Shown one piece after another: positions 55,832 to 64,000 of a DNA stretch of 64,000 nucleotides; the stretch's first letter is position 1, and every line of letters starts with the position of its first letter. The position numbers were made by a program, and so were the translations under genes. The DNA is from Candidatus Roizmanbacteria bacterium. Its GTDB lineage: Bacteria; Patescibacteriota; Microgenomatia; UBA1406; GWC2-37-13. The notes below the pieces were generated by a model that was given only the letters and a program-made list of their open reading frames with translations, searched no databases and was not told the origin of the DNA. The stretch covers positions 218,924 to 282,923 of the forward strand of contig JACRJL010000003.1 in the NCBI GenBank assembly GCA_016215445.1, in the 5' to 3' direction.

Positions 55832-57252
55832 ATTAGAAATATAAAAACGGTTAAAGAAATAAAACTTGATATTTTTTCGATTGGAGTCTGTTTATTTTTG
55901 GCAAAAGGTTCCAAAGTCGATCGAGCAAAAAACTCAGTTGGTATTTGTCTTTTATTTTCAAGGCTTCTCCAGTATTTGTAATCAGTCGTTTTCGGTAGAT
56001 ATTCTGCAACAGCATAGGCGGCTTTGTTGTTAATAAATTCTTGAGACAGGTATTGTTTTTCGAATCTGTCTTTTTTGATTTCCCGCCCGACAAAATATTT
56101 ACCATTAATAATCAGAACCGTTGTTATAACACCTATAATCAACAGATTCTTGAAAGGAATATTAGTAAAGTTTTCAAAGAAATAAGCGGAAAAAAAAGCG
56201 ATTCCCAAAAGCGATATACCGATGAAACGCCAGGGGAATTGGATAATGGACATAATCGGAGAAAACGTCTCCCAGAGAGGACGAGATTGGTAGAGCGTGA
56301 GAAAAAGAGATCCGGTTGACAGAATAAGAAAAAAGTAATGAATTTTCTTGTTTTTTTTCCCTTTCAACAAAAATAAAAGGCCAAGGAAAAAAAGCGTCAG
56401 TTGTATTTTTCCGATTTTAAAAGACATACCGTCATTGACGCATCTGACTGTTGACCCGCCATAGCCCCAGTTTGACTGCCACAGTTGGTTGGCGCATAAG
56501 AAATGGTCGTGGAAGTCAGTTGCGGTTGCCACTTCCCTGGCCCAGGTATATTTCATCTCTACTAAAGCTGGGAGCCAGAAATAAACACTTAAAAGAATGG
56601 CCAAAGCGAGGCTCAAAAGATTTTGTTTCTTGTTTTTTAGAAGGAGTAAGAAAACAATAACAATTGGTAGGGAGATGAGGGAGAGGATGTTATGAGAGGT
56701 GAACAAAAAAGATAGAACTAAACCTGTGCCTATAAGTTTTTTTATATTTATTTTCTGGCTGTTTTCATAGACAAATAGCAAAGCCAGTGGTAAAAGAGAC
56801 AAAAACCAAAGCTCCGCTAAATTTCCCCGAACAAAGATGTTGAGAGGAAAATATAGAGAAGTAATATAAAGTATTCCTCCTAGAAGCGAAGGAAAAAAGC
56901 CGAAAAATTTTTTAAGAAATAAATAGGCTGAGATGAACCCGATCAATAGAGCTAACAGAAAAGAAAATTTTAAGGAAGAGACTATATCAAAACCAACCAA
57001 ATTTATGGCCGATGTCACCCAATAGGAAAACGGCGCATAGAAATTAAAGACTGGAAAGCCGAGTCCATAGTTAAAATCAAGAGCAACTCGTGGTGGAATG
57101 TTTAGATATTTTAAATTAAGGGTGAACTGCTGAACCCGGGCTGGTTGGGTGGAGTCGTGAAAAGTAAACATGACGGAAGAAAAAGGATTGAGATTTCGCC
57201 CGAGAAAAAAAATAATCATCAAAGCAGCCAGTACCAGCAGGATCTTTTTCAT
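55810..57252 (-). CDS. PTPS-related (6-pyruvoyl-tetrahydropterin synthase-related) membrane protein
   Basis: 480 aa with about eleven membrane helices. 'FHDSTQPARVQQFTLNLKYLNIPPRVALDFNYGLGFPVFNFYAPFSYW', of which the key words are FHDSTQPARV, NYGLGFPVFNF and APFSYW, is the signature of this family. 'RGNLAELWFLSLLPLALL' follows. Despite the database name it is a GT-C-like membrane protein, not a pterin enzyme. Probably a glycosyltransferase of unknown substrate. It follows the 473-aa gene after 18 nt. Confidence 0.8.
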   Translation of the reverse strand: MKKILLVLAALMIIFFLGRNLNPFSSVMFTFHDSTQPARVQQFTLNLKYLNIPPRVALDFNYGLGFPVFNFYAPFSYWVTSAINLVGFDIVSSLKFSFLLALLIGFISAYLFLKKFFGFFPSLLGGILYITSLYFPLNIFVRGNLAELWFLSLLPLALLFVYENSQKINIKKLIGTGLVLSFLFTSHNILSLISLPIVIVFLLLLKNKKQNLLSLALAILLSVYFWLPALVEMKYTWAREVATATDFHDHFLCANQLWQSNWGYGGSTVRCVNDGMSFKIGKIQLTLFFLGLLFLLKGKKNKKIHYFFLILSTGSLFLTLYQSRPLWETFSPIMSIIQFPWRFIGISLLGIAFFSAYFFENFTNIPFKNLLIIGVITTVLIINGKYFVGREIKKDRFEKQYLSQEFINNKAAYAVAEYLPKTTDYKYWRSLENKRQIPTEFFARSTLEPFAKNKQTPIEKISSFISLTVFIFLIWKIINK

Positions 57253-57270
57253 TGCTATTAATTATAGCAC

Positions 57271-58692
57271 TTACTGTCTTTGAAGAAGAATATCATAAGA
57301 ACTAATTATATAAGCATTTTTTGGTATTATTTTATCTTCAAATCCGTAAGCGGCCTGCAAACTTGTTCCGGGGAAATAATGGTCGATAAAGTTTTGGTCG
57401 CTCAAGGTTACTTTCAATTTTTCCGACCCTCCCCAAGGATTAAATTTCTGATTATCTGAATCCTTAAAATAAATAAAACTGTGTTTTACAATTTCTTTTT
57501 TACTTTTTTCAAAGTATCTTTCGGCGTTTTTTGTGAATCGGGATTCCAATAAAAACGTACTTGACGATTCATGGATTGAAGTTCCCAATATTTGTAGACC
57601 CAAGTATAAAACAATAAGGATTAAACCGAATATTTTAAAAATTCTATCTCCTCTCATTAAATAAGTTATTAAGAAGGACTGAATCAAAACGACGAAAACC
57701 AATGGTATTGTTAATCTTACCATCCAACGGTGTTCTATAAAAAGAATCGGTCCTAGAAAAATGACAAATCCTAACAAGCTAATAAAAGCCAGATTTTTAA
57801 TTTGATTTATCTTATTTTTATTTTTTAGAAAATAAAAGGTGACGGTAATAAATAATATTAAATAATAGCTTATTAATAATAAATAGTAGTTTTTTATTTC
57901 AGGGAAGTTTTTTAGCATTTTCCAGAAATCTATTATTGGCGCCTTAAAAATGCTTATAAAATAAAGGGAAGTAAAATTAGGGACGCCTAGACTCCAAAAA
58001 GAGTACCAAACAAAATTATTTATTGTTAGTTTCAAGTTTGATTGGAGGCTGTAATTCTCTAGAGACGAGGCGCTTGATAGCCCATTTTTATAAATTAGGA
58101 TAGAAAAGAAACTAGCGATAAAATAAGGAATAAGTTTCTTGTCTAACGATCTATTTTTAATTAGACTAAAAATAATCAAAAACGGTAAATAAAAGACAGC
58201 GGATTCTTTTGAAAGCAGCGCCAGAATAAAGAATATTATTGAAAAAAAATTCTTTTTCGTTAAAAAATAGAAAAAAGAGGCGTTAAGAAGAGTGAAGGCG
58301 GCGATTTCTTGAAAAGTACCGAAGTAATAAAGTTGAAAAACGTGAGTGAAATTCAAGGCGTAGAATATGGTAGTGAGCGCTGTCAAAAATTTATCTTTGA
58401 ATAAGAAAGTAACTATTTTATGAAAATAATAAATACCAATAAAAAAAACAGTGAATACTAAAAGATGAGATAAAAAAGCATTTTCTTTTAGAAAATGGAT
58501 TAATGAGTAGAAGACCTCGGTTGACAAAGGTCGATAAAAATAGTTTTTATCCGGGGAGAAAAAATGAAAAAATTGGCCTATATTAGTAATTCGGCTTATC
58601 TTCAAAAAGAAAAAATCGTCGTTAAAAAAATAAACATTGAAAGCATTTCGGAAAAGGAAGGTAGTTAAAGCAAAAAGAAAGATGAGGAACAT
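57271..58692 (-). CDS. GT-C-like membrane glycosyltransferase
   Basis: 473 aa with about eleven membrane helices. The first outside loop has 'FFNDDFFFLKISRI' (about 20-33) with an acidic pair and then 'YFYRPLSTEVFYSLIHFL' with the Arg-Pro common in this group. The C-terminal 80 residues lie outside. It is packed with 2 nt to the upstream GT39-like gene. Donor and acceptor unknown. Confidence 0.78.
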   Translation of the reverse strand: MFLIFLFALTTFLFRNAFNVYFFNDDFFFLKISRITNIGQFFHFFSPDKNYFYRPLSTEVFYSLIHFLKENAFLSHLLVFTVFFIGIYYFHKIVTFLFKDKFLTALTTIFYALNFTHVFQLYYFGTFQEIAAFTLLNASFFYFLTKKNFFSIIFFILALLSKESAVFYLPFLIIFSLIKNRSLDKKLIPYFIASFFSILIYKNGLSSASSLENYSLQSNLKLTINNFVWYSFWSLGVPNFTSLYFISIFKAPIIDFWKMLKNFPEIKNYYLLLISYYLILFITVTFYFLKNKNKINQIKNLAFISLLGFVIFLGPILFIEHRWMVRLTIPLVFVVLIQSFLITYLMRGDRIFKIFGLILIVLYLGLQILGTSIHESSSTFLLESRFTKNAERYFEKSKKEIVKHSFIYFKDSDNQKFNPWGGSEKLKVTLSDQNFIDHYFPGTSLQAAYGFEDKIIPKNAYIISSYDILLQRQ

Positions 58693-58694
58693 AA

Positions 58695-60203
58695 TTATTT
58701 ATCAGTCGTTAGTTCAAATAAATGGAAATCGGATTGGTATCCGGGTTTTTCGATTCTCTTTACCAATTTCATCGGCCAAAATTCTGGGAATTCGTCACGG
58801 TGTGAAAAAAACACATAAACATAACTGTCTTTTAAGAGCGGTTGATTTTCATAGAGCTGTTTTTCGTTGAGAGGCCAGTAACCTTTTAGTGTGATTTTAT
58901 CAGTTGGTTTAAGGTAAACGTCTAGGACGTCGTAGGCCATACCAAAATTGCCTTCAGCGATAATGACAACAGGTTTATCCTTAGACTTCTTTCTGGCAAA
59001 TTCCATAGTTTCTTTGATTCCCCAGCCTGCTGGCCAACCTTCGATATACTGTCCGCGGTCTACTGCCGGAAAAGGAATATTTTTATAACCGAATAATATG
59101 GTAAAGTCAAAAAAAACAACAGAAAGAAAGATCAAAACAAATAAGAACTTTTTTGTTTTATCAGACAAATAATAAGCGGCAAGAATCAATAGTATGGAAG
59201 CGAAAAATATCAGATAGCGGGGGAATAAAACTTTGGTAAAAAAAACAATAGCTGTGAAAGGGAGGAGAATCCAGAGTAAAAAATAAAAACCAAGCTTGAT
59301 GTCTTTTTTAATTAGTTTTATTAATCCGCTTAGCCCAATTAATCCCAATACAAAACCCATCTCCCAGAAAATATATAGTGGCGTATATCTCAAATTGTTC
59401 CAAAAGTATTGAAAAGGTGTTTTAAAAAATTCGTCAAAACTCATAACAAAAGTAAGGTTTTTCTGGTCGACGTAATGGAAAAACGGAGAGAGTCGTTGAA
59501 TATTATAGATTACTAGTGCGATTGTAATCGAAAGTGCCAAAAGAAAATAATAGTTGACCGACTCTTTAAAGAACTTCCTTAGATTTTTTTGGAAGACGAG
59601 AATAGGTGAAATGATTCCCAGCATCAAAAAAATTCTTACAGACGATTTGGCCAGGAGAAAAAATCCTCCCAATAGGCCCAAGATTAATGAAGTCGATAAC
59701 AGTTTTTCTCTAACAAGATAGATAAGAAAAAGAAAAATCCAAATAAAACCGGCGTTGACCCAAGAATCTACCAAAGCCATTCTCTCATAAAAAAGGAAAT
59801 ATGGTGTAAATACATAAAGAAATGATCCCAATTGGGAAGCACGTTTTCCGAAGAGATAGAAAGTAAGGCTGAAGAATCCGACTAGACTTAAAAAACCACC
59901 GAGGACGCCAAACAATCGGCCAGCCAAAAGAGCATTATCAGGGAATAGTTTCAAGAAAGGAATTGTCCCCCAGGTTTGTAGGGGTTGTTTTCCGTCTGTC
60001 AAAGAAATAAACCTCCACGAGGCATCGTGCCAGGCGACTTTAGCCCAATGGATATAAATACCTTCGTCTGAAAAAATCGGAAATTTATCCAAGTTAATTA
60101 AGCGAGTGAGAAAAAATAAGCCGATGATCAAAATTATTATTAATAAATCTTTACGAGAGAGGTTTTTTTTCAGAAAGTTAAAGATTTTAAAAATGTCGAA
60201 CAT
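58695..60203 (-). CDS. GT39/ArnT-like membrane glycosyltransferase
   Basis: 502 aa with about twelve membrane helices. 'FPIFSDEGIYIHWAKVAW' (about 38-55) and 'DGKQPLQTWGTIPFLKLFP' follow the GT39/ArnT layout: an acidic pair in loop 1, then K-Q-P-L. The C-terminal outside part has 'VVIIAEGNFGMAYDVLDVYL'. It should use a polyprenyl-phosphate sugar outside the membrane. It is in the long glycan operon with 2-nt gaps to both neighbours. Confidence 0.83.
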   Translation of the reverse strand: MFDIFKIFNFLKKNLSRKDLLIIILIIGLFFLTRLINLDKFPIFSDEGIYIHWAKVAWHDASWRFISLTDGKQPLQTWGTIPFLKLFPDNALLAGRLFGVLGGFLSLVGFFSLTFYLFGKRASQLGSFLYVFTPYFLFYERMALVDSWVNAGFIWIFLFLIYLVREKLLSTSLILGLLGGFFLLAKSSVRIFLMLGIISPILVFQKNLRKFFKESVNYYFLLALSITIALVIYNIQRLSPFFHYVDQKNLTFVMSFDEFFKTPFQYFWNNLRYTPLYIFWEMGFVLGLIGLSGLIKLIKKDIKLGFYFLLWILLPFTAIVFFTKVLFPRYLIFFASILLILAAYYLSDKTKKFLFVLIFLSVVFFDFTILFGYKNIPFPAVDRGQYIEGWPAGWGIKETMEFARKKSKDKPVVIIAEGNFGMAYDVLDVYLKPTDKITLKGYWPLNEKQLYENQPLLKDSYVYVFFSHRDEFPEFWPMKLVKRIEKPGYQSDFHLFELTTDK

Positions 60204-60205
60204 AG

Positions 60206-61651
60206 TTATAAGTCAAATTCATATATTTTAACACCATAATCCAAAGGTTTCATATCAATCAGTTTTCCGATTGAGAGATGTGAAGTGGCTCGATCACAGA
60301 TGGCTGCCTCGCAAAAGTAATAGGCTGTTTTTACTTTGGGGTAGCAGCGATTAATAATCTGTTGACACTTATCATAAGCCGGTCTGTTTTTGACTAAAGA
60401 CATCAGGTACCTGTGTTTACTTTCTATAAATGTTTGTGGAAAGATGTTATAAGCTATACAGTAATCTTTTTTGACAGTGGTTTTTTTAATTGATTCTGTT
60501 AACCAAAGGTAAGATTTGTCGAAAGCTCCGAATGTAGGAGATCTTATAAGATTGATAAGAATGAGAACGAAAAATACGATCATTGTTTTTTTTTGCCCAA
60601 GGATATTTTTAAAAACTAAAACAAAATAAATTATTACGATTGGAATCAAAAACAAAAGATAAAAGTCGATGAGCGAGTTTTTATAGAAGAAAAGCATTAT
60701 TAAAGAGAAAATGAGAAAGAAGATTAATGGTTTTTCATATTTGTCTTGTCTCTTAATCGTCAAAGTCTTTATTCCAAGGGAAATCAGGAAAACAACCAAG
60801 GCAAAATATCCGATGATCTGATTCTTGAAAAAAAGAACCCTACTTATAAAAAAAGAGAAATCCCGGATTATAAATTTGATGAAAAAAGGAACTCCGAATA
60901 ATTTAAGTTTTGCCGTAGTTTGAGTCGCAATTAAAAAATTAATGATACCAGAAGTGTTTCTGAAGTTATTTTGTACCTCATAAATTACAAAAGGTAGGAC
61001 TAGAAAAAAATTCAGGATGAAGTATCGAAAAAACCTTTTGGAATTAAATTTTTTTGTAAATAGTAGAGTCAAGAAATAAAATATAAAAATAACTAGTCCT
61101 TGATAGTGAAGTTGAAAAGCGAGGTTGGCACTAATTGTTCCCCAATAAAGACTTTTTTCATCTTTTTCGAACAGAAATTTGTAAAGGAAATAAAAAGTAA
61201 GGATGGTAAATAAAGGTATTGGATTAGGATTCCAGGCGAAACGGGAGTATTCAATTGACAGAGGCGAAACTGCGTATAAAGTAGCGGCTATAAAGGCTAA
61301 GCTTCCCGAAAAAAACTTTCTTCCGAAAAGATAAATAACAATAGTCGTGATTGAAGAAAGAACCGCCGTCAAGAAAGCCGGCGCCAAAGGAGACTTAGAA
61401 AATAAATAGGCTAAACTCATTAAGTAGTACCAAAAAGGCGGCAGGAAAAAATCTCCGACTGATGCCTTGGGGCCGAGAAGAATAAAACTACTGGCTTGAA
61501 AATGGTCCTTGATGTAAAAAAGATCCCTTACTTGATCTTGGTGATAGGAAATAAAATAAGACAGGTGGAATATCCTTAAAAAAAGAGAAAACAAGAGTAA
61601 CCAGATAATAATTTTAAATACTTTTTTCATAGACGATGTTTTGACCATCAA
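60206..61651 (-). CDS. GT-C membrane glycosyltransferase, DQ(G/V)RD subfamily
   Basis: 481 aa from ATG 61651. A second in-frame start, ATG 61630 ('MKKVFKIIIWLLL'), is equally likely and cuts the overlap with the upstream gene from 38 to 17 nt. About ten membrane helices. 'YHQDQVRDLFYIKDHF' (about 36-51) and 'LGPKASVGDFFLPPFWYYLM' place it with the genes at 47213 and 48471. The C-terminal outside part has five or six cysteines ('DKCQQIINRCYPKVKTAYYFCEAAIC'; Cys only in this member in such number), perhaps in disulfides. Confidence 0.82.
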   Translation of the reverse strand: MMVKTSSMKKVFKIIIWLLLFSLFLRIFHLSYFISYHQDQVRDLFYIKDHFQASSFILLGPKASVGDFFLPPFWYYLMSLAYLFSKSPLAPAFLTAVLSSITTIVIYLFGRKFFSGSLAFIAATLYAVSPLSIEYSRFAWNPNPIPLFTILTFYFLYKFLFEKDEKSLYWGTISANLAFQLHYQGLVIFIFYFLTLLFTKKFNSKRFFRYFILNFFLVLPFVIYEVQNNFRNTSGIINFLIATQTTAKLKLFGVPFFIKFIIRDFSFFISRVLFFKNQIIGYFALVVFLISLGIKTLTIKRQDKYEKPLIFFLIFSLIMLFFYKNSLIDFYLLFLIPIVIIYFVLVFKNILGQKKTMIVFFVLILINLIRSPTFGAFDKSYLWLTESIKKTTVKKDYCIAYNIFPQTFIESKHRYLMSLVKNRPAYDKCQQIINRCYPKVKTAYYFCEAAICDRATSHLSIGKLIDMKPLDYGVKIYEFDL

Positions 61652-63587
61652 CTTTATTCTTTTTGATTATTGTTTTAATCTTACCGTCTCTCTTTTTTAG
61701 TATTATTTCTCCACCAAGAATCGGATCTAATTGAGGATATGGAATAAGATACTGTCTATTGTGGATTCTTGTTACTTTATTATCGATAATAATTGCTTTG
61801 TCAATAGCGTACTTGTCTAATATTGTTGGTGATAGATTAGGTTTTAAATAACCGATCTCTACTTTCCAGTCAGGCTGCATATTAGCTTTATATAAATACT
61901 CAATGTCATGTTTCTTTAGTTCGGTAAACTTAGTTAATTGTTCTTGAACTTTCGCCTCATCTTTTATGTTTTTGTGAATGACAGAAAAAACCGGCCACGA
62001 TTCAGCACGAGATAATATTTTTCCACTTTTTGAAATAAGAGTTCCATAAGAACCTTCTTCATATTTAGTTATGATTTGGTCTTCGAAATCAAAGTTATTA
62101 AGTAGTAAGGAATCCTGCCAATTAATTTTCCAAGAATTGTTTTCTCTAACAAAAATTATTTTTTTCTTGTTTGTAACCGTTCCCAGAAAAGTTTTATAAG
62201 TAATAACTAGGTCGCCTTTTGCATAATTTTGCCAGAAGTAAGTTATAGGAAGGTAAATAACTATTTTTTTGTCAGTGGCACCTAAATTTTTTTCAAAAGT
62301 TTGACCTAAACGCCAAAAAGCAGACCTTGAAAACCTGTCTTTCGTTTTATTGTCAAGATAACTATATAAATCTTGATAAGCGCTATTTTTCCATATTTCC
62401 TTTATCGTTTGACTAACATCATTAGGAGCCGGTTTCAAGAAAAAAACAATCTGAAAGAAAAAAACTATAACTAAGGGAATCAAAATTAGACGGTTGACAG
62501 TTTTTATGAACCCGGCCGATAGAACTATTAAAAAAGGAATTACTAAGACAAGATAGCGGGCATTAAATGGAACGAATGCATACATGAGTATAAGAAATAA
62601 GGAAATGGTAGTGAGATAGAGTTTTCTATCGTCAATTTCTTTTAATCTTTTGGCGACTAAAGCTGTAAAAAAAATCAAGTAAAGAGGCCAAAATATTGTC
62701 CATTCTTTTACTCTTTCCCAAGTGCTCCCCTTATACCAACCTTTTATGAAACCGGTTAAAGTTGATAAGAAAACCATTCCCAATATGGGTTGAGACTTTG
62801 AAGAAAGCCAATAAGAAACAATAATCCATTTTTGATTTCTTAGGAACTCAAGAAACGAATGATTCATCAAAAAGTACGGGAAATAAGAAAATATATAAGT
62901 AATAAAAGATATGAAAACTATAGGTAAAAGATAAATCGTTTTTTTATTCTTATAAAGAAATATTAGGTCGGCTATAACAATAGCTGCAGAGAAGAACCCT
63001 ATTTTTATAGATATAAAACCTCCAAGTGACAAACCGGCGATAACTAACCAGAAAAAAAACCTCGATTTTTTATTTTGTCCCTGCAGTTTTAACAGGGAAA
63101 GAACATGAACTAATAAAAAGAATAGTTGGGGAAGATCAAGCATGCTTTGAGAAATCTGATAAAAAATTATCGGCTCCATAGTAAATAAAAATAACGATAA
63201 TTTAGCCAAGTAGTCGTTTTTTAACACCAACTTGGAAATTTGATAAAAAACGAGCATTGTAAGAAGTAAAACAAAAATCAGTATTGTTTCCGCGTTTTTA
63301 AATATGGAAATTGAAAGACCATATAAATACTTACCTAAGACGGGTGTTTGTGGATCTATTTTAAAAAAACTCCAATTATGGACAAGGTCGAATGCCGTCA
63401 CTTCATAAACAATATTGTCGCTTACAGGCCTTTTGCTTATTGCCATGTTCCATTGAGAGTGGTCATATAAATCTCTAAGGTAACTATTATCGTATGGTGT
63501 CAGGAAGATTGTTCGATATGAATAGACAACGAAAATAAGGAAAAAGAAAATAAAAACATAGAATAGCCAATCACTTAACTTTTTCAT
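61614..63587 (-). CDS. GT-C membrane protein fused to a MecA_N/PBP-dimer-like exported module
   Basis: 657 aa. Residues 1 to about 385 hold about ten membrane helices; 'YDNSYLRDLYDHSQW' (about 33-47) and 'FKIDPQTPVLGKYLYG' lie in the first outside loop. Residues 391-492 resemble the NTF2-like MecA_N domain of PBP2a: 'VITYKTFLGTVTNKKKIIFV' then 'SWKINWQDSLLL', compared with 'WKLDWDHSVII' in PBP2a. Residues about 515-640 resemble the PBP dimer domain: 'GTLISKSGKILS', 'FSVIHKNIKDE', and near the end 'DGKIKTIIKKNKVDGQNI', as seen just before the transpeptidase in class B PBPs. No transpeptidase (SxxK) follows. The domain reading is by eye from memory of PBP2a. It may couple glycan transfer to peptidoglycan (inference). 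Confidence 0.75.
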   Translation of the reverse strand: MKKLSDWLFYVFIFFFLIFVVYSYRTIFLTPYDNSYLRDLYDHSQWNMAISKRPVSDNIVYEVTAFDLVHNWSFFKIDPQTPVLGKYLYGLSISIFKNAETILIFVLLLTMLVFYQISKLVLKNDYLAKLSLFLFTMEPIIFYQISQSMLDLPQLFFLLVHVLSLLKLQGQNKKSRFFFWLVIAGLSLGGFISIKIGFFSAAIVIADLIFLYKNKKTIYLLPIVFISFITYIFSYFPYFLMNHSFLEFLRNQKWIIVSYWLSSKSQPILGMVFLSTLTGFIKGWYKGSTWERVKEWTIFWPLYLIFFTALVAKRLKEIDDRKLYLTTISLFLILMYAFVPFNARYLVLVIPFLIVLSAGFIKTVNRLILIPLVIVFFFQIVFFLKPAPNDVSQTIKEIWKNSAYQDLYSYLDNKTKDRFSRSAFWRLGQTFEKNLGATDKKIVIYLPITYFWQNYAKGDLVITYKTFLGTVTNKKKIIFVRENNSWKINWQDSLLLNNFDFEDQIITKYEEGSYGTLISKSGKILSRAESWPVFSVIHKNIKDEAKVQEQLTKFTELKKHDIEYLYKANMQPDWKVEIGYLKPNLSPTILDKYAIDKAIIIDNKVTRIHNRQYLIPYPQLDPILGGEIILKKRDGKIKTIIKKNKVDGQNIVYEKSI

Positions 63588-64000
63588 AAGGATTCTTCAT
63601 TTTAATTGCTTTTTCCAAGGGATATTTGATTTCAAACGAATCATCAAAAACAATCTTCTGATATTTAAAATAAGTTCTCAGTTCGTAAAGGGAAGAGATA
63701 ATTATTAAAAAGAAAAATAAGTAGACATATTTGATCTTTAATTTTTCAGTTATTGAAACTGCGGCCAAACCGATAAAGTAAATGAGAGGAAGAATGACAG
63801 TAAAAGTTCTTAGCATATTAGGGTTTTCCCAAGGATAAGTCATAAGAGTGGGAAATAGGGAAAGAATAAAATAGAGAAGAAATAATTGGCTGTGAAAGCT
63901 TTTTTTATTTTTTATAGCAACTATAATTCCAAAAATAAACAAGATTGCCAGGATCGGATTTAAAGCTGGTTTTCCTGGATAGTTGTGGCGTCCGTTCATA
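63571..64000 (-). CDS. GT39/PMT-like membrane glycosyltransferase, N-terminus cut by window edge
   Basis: 143 codons are visible and the frame stays open past the right edge, so the Met at 63999 is probably internal. 'GRHNYPGKPALNPILAILFIFGI' (core 'NYPGKPALNPI') is the loop that precedes the late membrane helices of PMT/GT39-like proteins ('N-x-P-G-x-P-x-L/M'). Three or four helices and a short Lys-rich tail follow. The stop overlaps the start of the 657-aa gene by 17 nt, so it belongs to the same operon. Confidence 0.75.
   Translation of the reverse strand, partial: MNGRHNYPGKPALNPILAILFIFGIIVAIKNKKSFHSQLFLLYFILSLFPTLMTYPWENPNMLRTFTVILPLIYFIGLAAVSITEKLKIKYVYLFFFLIIISSLYELRTYFKYQKIVFDDSFEIKYPLEKAIKMKNPYEKVK

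Noticed and set aside
1-64000. UGA recoding as in Gracilibacteria/Absconditabacteria
   Set aside because: UGA ends clpC, the 109-aa gene and others at sensible places, and RF2 is present.

Overview
The window looks like chromosomal DNA of a Patescibacteria (CPR) bacterium, most likely of the Microgenomates type. The DNA is AT-rich, genes are tightly packed and often overlap, and Shine-Dalgarno sites are scarce. Ribosomal protein S12 and RNA polymerase are bacterial. Typical CPR families are present: a CAP protein with the 'HHLFIP' start, VirB2/VirB6-like membrane proteins, and many GT-C membrane glycosyltransferases. UGA is used as an ordinary stop (clpC, the 109-aa pilin-like gene), so there is no UGA recoding. 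The exact lineage cannot be set from the sequence alone. I saw no rRNA, tRNA, CRISPR array or transposase.

Layout. 1-1774: a cut-off DUF2298 membrane protein, divergent from valS. 1804-5450: valS, rpmH, yidC and jag, with rnpA missing from its usual slot. 5504-16413: a secretion/pilus-like locus. It holds a 1222-aa tail-anchored protein, a Cys-rich VirB2-like protein, a VirB6/TrbL-like membrane protein, two membrane-anchored exported proteins (one a C39-like peptidase), ClpC with unusual extensions, and a second VirB2-like protein. 16453-18833: an archaeal-type UMP kinase fused to a methyltransferase, then recF. 18830-19399: lexA with a self-operator. 19442-29388: rpoB-rpoC-rpsL-rpsG-fusA, one operon with a hairpin in its leader. 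29503-32946: small membrane proteins, an RmlA-like nucleotidyltransferase, a CAP protein and a lamin-tail protein. 33048-36260: ftsE-ftsX with a coiled-coil C39-like cell-wall hydrolase. 36359-42937: prfB, a YbaK-like deacylase, a PilM-like/LytR_C protein, dnaG, rpoD and a CPBP protease. 42930-64000: a surface-glycan locus of 17 genes. It has GT-C membrane glycosyltransferases, GT2 and GT4 cytoplasmic glycosyltransferases, a Wzx-type flippase and a PTPS-related membrane protein.

How it fits together. The first 42 kb mixes core information processing (transcription, translation, replication priming, SOS) with envelope machinery (YidC, FtsEX plus hydrolase, the pilus/secretion-like set). The last 22 kb builds and exports a cell-surface glycan. 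Cytoplasmic GT2/GT4 enzymes probably make lipid-linked sugars or oligosaccharides, Wzx flips them, and the GT-C proteins use polyprenyl-phosphate sugars outside.

Most unusual items: a GT-C protein whose C-terminal 267 residues look like the non-penicillin-binding half of a MecA-type class B PBP (61614-63587); the UMP kinase-methyltransferase fusion; ClpC with a zinc ribbon and repeat-derived insertions; a consistent leaderless promoter layout (-10 box 6-16 nt before the start codon); and an RpoB whose rifampicin-contact residues differ from the usual ones. No gene-free stretch exceeds about 115 bases.
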